A stretch of 64,000 nt of DNA from Anaerocolumna jejuensis DSM 15929 (lineage in GTDB: Bacteria; Bacillota; Clostridia; Lachnospirales; Lachnospiraceae). The notes beneath the pieces are model-generated. The model searched no databases and was not told the DNA's origin. It saw only the letters and a list, made by a program, of their open reading frames with translations. A program made the translations under genes and the position numbers. Position 1 is the stretch's first letter. Every line of letters starts with the position of its first letter. The stretch is from the NCBI RefSeq assembly GCF_900142215.1, contig NZ_FRAC01000006.1, positions 186,001 through 250,000 of the forward strand, given 5' to 3'. Below are positions 59,486 through 64,000 of this stretch, piece by piece.

Positions 59486-60193
59486 CTAAAGTGTGCTATA
59501 ATTACGTTCCCCAAAAATACCGGTTCCAACACGAACCATTGTAGCTCCTTCTTCTATTGCTACTTCATAATCTCCTGTCATTCCCATAGATAGCACGTCC
59601 ATAGTAACATTATCAATGTTTTTCATTTTTATGTCAACATTTAATTGTCGCAATTTTCTAAAATACTTTCTATTTTTTTCAGCTTCGTCCACATTGGGAG
59701 CAATTGTCATGAGCCCGCATACCTGCACATTGGGCAGCTTTGATATTTCCTTAATAAGCGGTATGACATCTTCCTCAAAAACACCGAATTTGCTTTCTTC
59801 CTTTGCAGCATTCACTTCAATCAGAATCTTACAGACAATATTTTTCTTTTCTGCTTCCTTTTGTATCTGTTCTGCCAGCTTAAATGAGTCAACCGAATGG
59901 ATAAGCTCTGCTTTATCGACAATATATTTTACCTTATTTGTCTGCAAATGGCCGATTAAGTGCCATTTGATATCTGTGGGTAATTGTTCATATTTTTCTG
60001 TCAATTCCTGTACCTTATTCTCACCAAATACTTTAATTCCTTCCCCCATAGCAATTTCCATATCAGCTACCGGCTTGGTCTTACTGACTGCTATTAAGGT
60101 CACTTCATCTCTTTTTCTTCCGGCGCGGGTACATGCTGCCTTAATCCTTAATTCCACTTCTTTCAGATTTTCCTTTATTGTCTCAGCACTCAC
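59486..60193 (-). CDS. ylmE: YggS/YlmE PLP-homeostasis protein
   Basis: 235 residues of the PROSC/YggS family. The PLP lysine is in AVSKTKPV; HLIGHLQTNKVKYI and SMGMTGDYEVAIEEGATMVRVGTGIFG are signatures. It buffers pyridoxal 5'-phosphate in the cytosol. GTG start with SD GGAAG. First recognised gene of the ylm block. Confidence 0.95.
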   Translation of the reverse strand: MSAETIKENLKEVELRIKAACTRAGRKRDEVTLIAVSKTKPVADMEIAMGEGIKVFGENKVQELTEKYEQLPTDIKWHLIGHLQTNKVKYIVDKAELIHSVDSFKLAEQIQKEAEKKNIVCKILIEVNAAKEESKFGVFEEDVIPLIKEISKLPNVQVCGLMTIAPNVDEAEKNRKYFRKLRQLNVDIKMKNIDNVTMDVLSMGMTGDYEVAIEEGATMVRVGTGIFGERNYSTL

Positions 60194-60268
60194 ATTATTA
60201 CTTCCTTTCTAATTCTACCCTACTTTTATATTATTTCTCATATACGAATTACGTTCCGTCTTCATTCC

Positions 60269-61654
60269 TTAATATATAATAGACTGTTCTGTGGCTGTAC
60301 TGCTGTCCAGGGCAATGTGATCGTATTCGGAAAGGCCGCTTAAGGTATTCTTTTTGATAATACAGTATTCCTCATTTTCATAAAGTATCTCAACAGGCTG
60401 GAATACCGCATAGCCCTTGTTGACATTATAAACGCCCTTAAAGGTTTTCGTTTTTTCAAGCATATACGTATCGCTGTCACTTTTTCCTTCTATTATGTCC
60501 CTGTTCTTAAACAATCTTGTATCAACGTAGACATAATCTCCATCCTTGTAATAATCGGCCGGTATGAATTCATAGGTAACCTTATCTCCGTTATCGCCTG
60601 AGGAGGTAACGATTCGTGTAAGACCCAGCTTATCCGAATCCCCGCCTTTGGTCAAATAAGAATAAGGGACCTTATAGAATTTCTTTTGTGTAATGGCACT
60701 AACAGGTACTTTCAGACCTTCGGCTGAATTAATTACCATTTCCGTTGGAATAAACCGTTGATTAATATAACGGGCCATATATTTGGTCAGGGTCACCCTG
60801 GCAAAATAATCCGTACCCTTCTGAAACACTTTGACCGGTACGGTCTGTTTCAAGCCATCGGTGGTAAATATAATGGTGATATACTCATTGTCTTTTATCT
60901 TTTCATACTGTTCTTTCTCTAATAAGTATAGAATGCTCCAATTATCATTCGTTACAATTTTATACACCGTGCTGCCTTTTTGCTGAAGCTTGTTAGTTCG
61001 CAGCTGCTTCTTCTGATAAGCAGTCTTATCAAATGACTTTGCCGTTGCGGAATCTGCCGTCATATCCTCATAACCATCCGCATAATAAACGACAACTCCA
61101 CTGGTATCTGTTCTGGCAACCTTTAAGGAGGTGGTCTTATCTTTTAAAAGTGTCTTTAAATTCGTTAGCATGCTGTCATTATAAATCTGCATGGAAGAAT
61201 TGGAAAGCTCCTCCTTTAGCTGATAAGCATAGGAAAAATTCCCGCTGTCATAATCTTTCTGAAAATCCGTAATTTCATCTTTGATGGCATCCGCATCATC
61301 CGAGGATATGGTATGATTGCTGTCATCTGCAGCAAGGACATCGGAATAATCATTTCCGCCGTCTACGGAATATACTACAGAATTCTTTGCAACACGCTCT
61401 CCATCCCTGTGATAGTAATTGATATACCCTGCCGTATCCGTATCAACCAGCTTCTCATCCCTGAATATCAGCCCGTCCAATACAAAATCATCAGCCGTGG
61501 CACCCTCTTTTACCTCATAAATTGTAAGATGGTCTTTTGAAAAATATAAATATATATTAATCAGCACATAGACAAAAACAATGAAGAAGGTAATTGCCCC
61601 AATGTTTATGCTTCTGGCTTTCCTGAATTTTCTTACCTTATTGCCGGAACCCAA
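60269..61654 (-). CDS. HlyD-like membrane adaptor
   Basis: 461 residues. One N-terminal membrane helix (about 18-38) is followed by barrel-sandwich-like parts (KDHLTIYEVKEGATADDFVLDG and INYYHRDGERVAKNSVVYSV), a helical hairpin (about 115-170) and a large beta-rich region. It resembles the HlyD-type protein often found at this place in clostridial division clusters. No ABC transporter gene adjoins it, so an export function is uncertain. TTG start with SD GAGGGGG. Confidence 0.78.
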   Translation of the reverse strand: MGSGNKVRKFRKARSINIGAITFFIVFVYVLINIYLYFSKDHLTIYEVKEGATADDFVLDGLIFRDEKLVDTDTAGYINYYHRDGERVAKNSVVYSVDGGNDYSDVLAADDSNHTISSDDADAIKDEITDFQKDYDSGNFSYAYQLKEELSNSSMQIYNDSMLTNLKTLLKDKTTSLKVARTDTSGVVVYYADGYEDMTADSATAKSFDKTAYQKKQLRTNKLQQKGSTVYKIVTNDNWSILYLLEKEQYEKIKDNEYITIIFTTDGLKQTVPVKVFQKGTDYFARVTLTKYMARYINQRFIPTEMVINSAEGLKVPVSAITQKKFYKVPYSYLTKGGDSDKLGLTRIVTSSGDNGDKVTYEFIPADYYKDGDYVYVDTRLFKNRDIIEGKSDSDTYMLEKTKTFKGVYNVNKGYAVFQPVEILYENEEYCIIKKNTLSGLSEYDHIALDSSTATEQSIIY

Positions 61655-61776
61655 ATTCCCTAACCCCCTCTTTTATTTATGAATAAATAGTTAAAATCTT
61701 TTATTCTTCTATCTATTATACTTACTACGCCAGGAGAATAAAAGCCCTAAATTCAAAAAATTGAACAAATAAATTT

Positions 61777-61925
61777 GATTCGGGTTTCATAAGTCAATAT
61801 CACAGACGGGCCCACGAAAGTATGGGGGTTAAAATACACTCAGTTCTGTGAAATTCACTTATTTACATTTTTATACTCCCAATATACATAGACGTAATCC
61901 GTGATTAACTTATGACTTCCGAATC
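61777..61925 (+). repeat. Family B repeat, best preserved copy
   Basis: Left arm GATTCGGGTTTCATAAGTCA (61777 on, ending ATATCAC) and right arm GTGATTAACTTATGACTTCC then GAATC (61901-61925) form a 25-27 bp inverted repeat around about 97 bp. It fills half of the 380-bp gap between the HlyD-like gene and the DUF378 gene; no gene was seen in the rest. Confidence 0.7.
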
Positions 61926-62035
61926 AAAATTTTTATTTTCTATACTTAATCTCTGTCTCTTTCTGCTTCCTTTAACCCTAAGAATAATCTGTACAAAAAT
62001 GGCAATAATAAAAAATGCAAGAAGGAGGTAATCAA

Positions 62036-62233
62036 GTGAAAACATTAGATTATATCGCATTGACACTTGTCATCATCGGCGCCATCAACTGGGGTCTCAT
62101 CGGCTTCTTGGGATTTGACCTTGTAAGAGTCATATTTGGTGATATGACAGTAATGTCTAGAATTATTTATGCTCTTGTAGGTATTGCAGGCTTGTATGCC
62201 CTGAGTTACTTCGGAAGACTTCGCAGCGAATAG
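62036..62233 (+). CDS. DUF378 small membrane protein
   Basis: 65 residues. DUF378 signature NWGLIGFLGFDLV in the middle and two membrane helices (about 5-25 and 39-58, YALVGIAGLYAL). Function is unknown. A GTG at 62036 with SD AAGGAGGT is the start; the ATG seven codons upstream overlaps the SD and was rejected. Confidence 0.9.
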   Translation: MKTLDYIALTLVIIGAINWGLIGFLGFDLVRVIFGDMTVMSRIIYALVGIAGLYALSYFGRLRSE

Positions 62234-62285
62234 GCCGTTGAAGATTTGGACAGTCTGTGGTATACCTTAGGAACAGAAATCAGGA

Positions 62286-62332
62286 AATGAAATAAGAGGC
62301 AGGTGATAGTTACACCTGCCTCTTATTTCATT
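62286..62332. terminator. Bidirectional terminator, 20-bp stem
   Basis: AATGAAATAAGAGGCAGGTG and CACCTGCCTCTTATTTCATT form a perfect 20-bp stem with a 7-nt loop, between the DUF378 gene and the convergent P-loop gene. Confidence 0.9.
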
Positions 62333-62334
62333 AT

Positions 62335-62754
62335 TTATAAAGCAACTGCTATATTTTCACGTATTATTTCAGGTAATGAATATTCTGCCATGGAAATGCT
62401 AATGATAAAATCCACGTTGTATTCCTTTGATATCTTATCTAATTTCGTTAAGGTGGGAGTTAAGAGATCTCCTTCGATGAAGGCGATGTTCAGAAAACTG
62501 TCTAAAAAAACAGCTTCCAGATCATGATCCTGTGACACAAGACCGCATATAAAACCAATAAATTCACTGGAATTCTCAATACAATAATCTTTCACATTAA
62601 TAAGCCGGATTCGGTTGCTCAGCTCATACATGTGTTTATTATTCTTGTCCAGATAAATTACATTGCCTTTTAAATCTCTTGCTGCTTGGTTGGCTTTCTC
62701 AATTAGTATTTTTGTCTTGCCTTTACCCTTTTCGCCTGCGATTATCTGTATCAT
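62335..62754 (-). CDS. Small P-loop protein
   Basis: 139 residues. Walker A is AGEKGKGKTK at residues 6-15; VIYLDK and AVFLDSF look like later strands with a Walker-B-like aspartate, and FIISISMAE closes the fold. It is often auto-named as a twitching motility protein in Clostridia, but it lacks the size and motifs of PilT. Function unknown. SD GGAGGAG precedes the ATG. Confidence 0.72.
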   Translation of the reverse strand: MIQIIAGEKGKGKTKILIEKANQAARDLKGNVIYLDKNNKHMYELSNRIRLINVKDYCIENSSEFIGFICGLVSQDHDLEAVFLDSFLNIAFIEGDLLTPTLTKLDKISKEYNVDFIISISMAEYSLPEIIRENIAVAL

Positions 62755-62785
62755 TGTAATCTCCTCCTTAAGATGTGTATTAAAT

Positions 62786-62847
62786 TCGGGTGAAATTATA
62801 TAAATAATTCCTAAATATACTTATATTATAGTATATTTTCACCCAAA
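62786..62847. repeat. Inverted repeat beginning ATTCGGGTG, family B-related
   Basis: ATTCGGGTGAAATTATATAA at the left and ATAGTATATTTTCACCC at the right form an imperfect hairpin just upstream of the P-loop gene. Only the first nine bases match family B. Confidence 0.4.
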
Positions 62848-62872
62848 GTACAACCACAATATAGAAAACCGG

Positions 62873-63847
62873 TTACTTAATCATCTTCAATAAATCCGTC
62901 ATTTGTGAGAAAAGACTATCACTGCTGTCGGCTTTTAGAATGAGGGAGATGTAGTCTTTCTTATTCTTATCCTTACTGTACAATATAAGACAGCTTCCCG
63001 CCTTACCAGTGGTTCCTGTTTTGCCGCCAACGACTGTAATACCTTTCGGCGCATTTTCCGCTCCCTTCAGATAACGGTTGGTAGTCAGGAAATTCTTTGT
63101 TACCGGATTGCCGCTGGCATCCTTATATGTTACAGTATATTCTGATTTATTAATAATAGAAAGAAATTTATCGTATGTGACTAATTGATGAAATATCAAA
63201 TATAAATCATATGCCGTTGTATAATGGTTATCATCGTGCAGACCGTGAGGATTTACAAAATTCGAATGCACGGCACCTGCGTCCTTTGCGGCCTGGTTCA
63301 TCATTTTCGCAAATTCACCGATGGTTCCTCCAACGTGCTCTGCAATAGCCACACCCGCATCATTCCCGGAATATATTAGAAAAGAATAAAGAAGGTCTTC
63401 CAACTTAATCGTATCCCCTTCTTTAAAGCCACATAGCTTGGCTCCGCTTTCCGTTATATGAGAAGCGTTATAGCTGATTGTGACCATGTCATTTAAGTCG
63501 GCTTTTTCTAATACCACCAAGGTAGTTATGAGCTTTGTCAGACTTGCCGGATATAATCTTTCATATACATTATTGGCATAAATAACCTTTTTATCCGTAT
63601 TATTTACAATTAATGATGCCTCTGCCGTTATAGCAGGGTCAGACATGTGATTAAGTTTGTCCGGTATAACTGCAAGATCAGATGCAAAAAAATCAGGTGC
63701 TTCTTCACTGCTGCTTGCCGACAGGTTCAAACCATCCATATTAGCAAAGGGCAGTGCCAAATCATCTTGATTCCTGCATCCGGTCAGGAGTGTAACAGAT
63801 AACAGAAGACAAAACAGCTTTTTCTTCATTGTATTATCAGCTTTCAT
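62873..63847 (-). CDS. D-alanyl-D-alanine carboxypeptidase lipoprotein
   Basis: 324 residues. A lipobox LLTGC about 25 residues in predicts lipid attachment at that cysteine. The PBP triad is SLTK, SGN (IYSGNDAGVAIAEHVGG) and KTG (GGKTGTTGKAG). It lacks the PBP5 C-terminal domain of its paralogue at 36,130. It trims D-Ala from stem peptides. The ATG at 63847 follows GGGG, which belongs to the family A repeat; a downstream ATG (codon 7) is a possible alternative. Confidence 0.92.
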   Translation of the reverse strand: MKADNTMKKKLFCLLLSVTLLTGCRNQDDLALPFANMDGLNLSASSSEEAPDFFASDLAVIPDKLNHMSDPAITAEASLIVNNTDKKVIYANNVYERLYPASLTKLITTLVVLEKADLNDMVTISYNASHITESGAKLCGFKEGDTIKLEDLLYSFLIYSGNDAGVAIAEHVGGTIGEFAKMMNQAAKDAGAVHSNFVNPHGLHDDNHYTTAYDLYLIFHQLVTYDKFLSIINKSEYTVTYKDASGNPVTKNFLTTNRYLKGAENAPKGITVVGGKTGTTGKAGSCLILYSKDKNKKDYISLILKADSSDSLFSQMTDLLKMIK

Positions 63848-63849
63848 AT

Positions 63850-64000
63850 TAATCCCCATGCATATCGCAAGTTTGCTTGCGATACTGCTTAAATAAAAAG
63901 ATTAAAAATGCAGCGCATTTTTCAATCTAATCCCATGCATATCACAAGCATGCTTGTGATACTGCTTTAATAAAAAGATTAAAATGCAACGCATTTTTAT
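63850..64000 (+). repeat. Family A repeat array, two units, runs off the window
   Basis: Units begin at 63850 and 63928. Hairpin 1 is CGCAAGTTTGCTTGCG in the first and CACAAGCATGCTTGTG in the second; hairpin 2 is AAAATGCAGCGCATTTTT and AAAATGCAACGCATTTTT. The two units differ in both arms of hairpin 1 while still pairing (compensatory change). The array starts 2 bp upstream of the start codon of the carboxypeptidase gene. Confidence 0.92.

Noticed and set aside
62335..62754. PilT twitching-motility ATPase
   Set aside because: At 139 residues with only a Walker A, it lacks the PilT motifs; no pilus genes are near.

Overview
The window reads as chromosomal DNA of a low-GC, Gram-positive anaerobe of the class Clostridia, most likely Lachnospiraceae. 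The evidence is gene content and order: the ylmE-sepF-yggT-ylmH-divIVA cell-division cluster, the TIGR03960/TIGR03936/RNase G and L21-Prp-L27-Obg blocks, an L27 with a cleavable N-terminus next to its Prp protease, a THF riboswitch before folT, a giant acyl-CoA dehydratase activase, and SD-driven starts that often use TTG or GTG. No rRNA, tRNA, CRISPR array, IS transposase or prophage gene was found. The assignment is inferred from gene families, not from a database search.

Region by region. 1-13 kb is a surface-polysaccharide region, mostly on the minus strand: a GT2 running off the left edge, a CapK-like adenylate-forming ligase, a GT4, WbqC, a PglC-like sugar transferase, a LmbE deacetylase, a soluble PglF/WbpM-type dehydratase, a UDP-HexNAc 6-dehydrogenase, then CpsB and a fused CpsC/CpsD. 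Set into it is a divergent yneA-like/lexA pair with four SOS boxes. 13-17.4 kb is the rsfS-yqeK-nadD-yhbY-obg-rpmA-prp-rplU housekeeping run. 17.6-21.4 kb looks inserted: a PadR-controlled glycosyltransferase with two palindromic operators, then two trans-editing proteins, AlaX and YbaK. 21.4-25.2 kb continues with RNase G and two radical-SAM-related genes. 26-32 kb holds riboswitch-folT, a tandem GH43 enzyme with phased upstream repeats, tyrS and a zinc-ribbon membrane protein. 32-45 kb holds a SWIM/SNF2 helicase, DacF, asparaginase, VanY, the 1,410-residue activase and an OGG-type glycosylase. 45-54 kb holds a P-loop kinase, a COG2509 flavoprotein, rpsO, a Crp-like regulator divergent from a DUF5692 membrane protein, GapN, an orphan BlaI and a DUF4143 ATPase. 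54-64 kb holds rluD, lspA with an acidic tail, aroB, the divIVA/ylm cluster, an HlyD-like adaptor, DUF378, a P-loop protein and a second DacF lipoprotein.

The least explained content is intergenic. Several repeat families occur. Family A is a ~77-bp unit carrying two hairpins, in tandem arrays at 4.03-4.25, 53.99-54.22 and 63.85-64.0 kb (running off the window), with degenerate single copies at about 5.6, 38.6 and 45.3 kb; every copy lies on the 5' side of a minus-strand gene. Family B carries an ATTCGGGTG-type arm. Family C includes a 210-bp near-perfect foldback. There is also a nested-inverted-repeat MITE-like element and three AT-rich minisatellites with 21-35 bp periods. Family A is the best candidate for something undescribed.

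Starts were chosen by SD sequence and family length; several differ from the longest open frame, and each such choice is stated in its entry.
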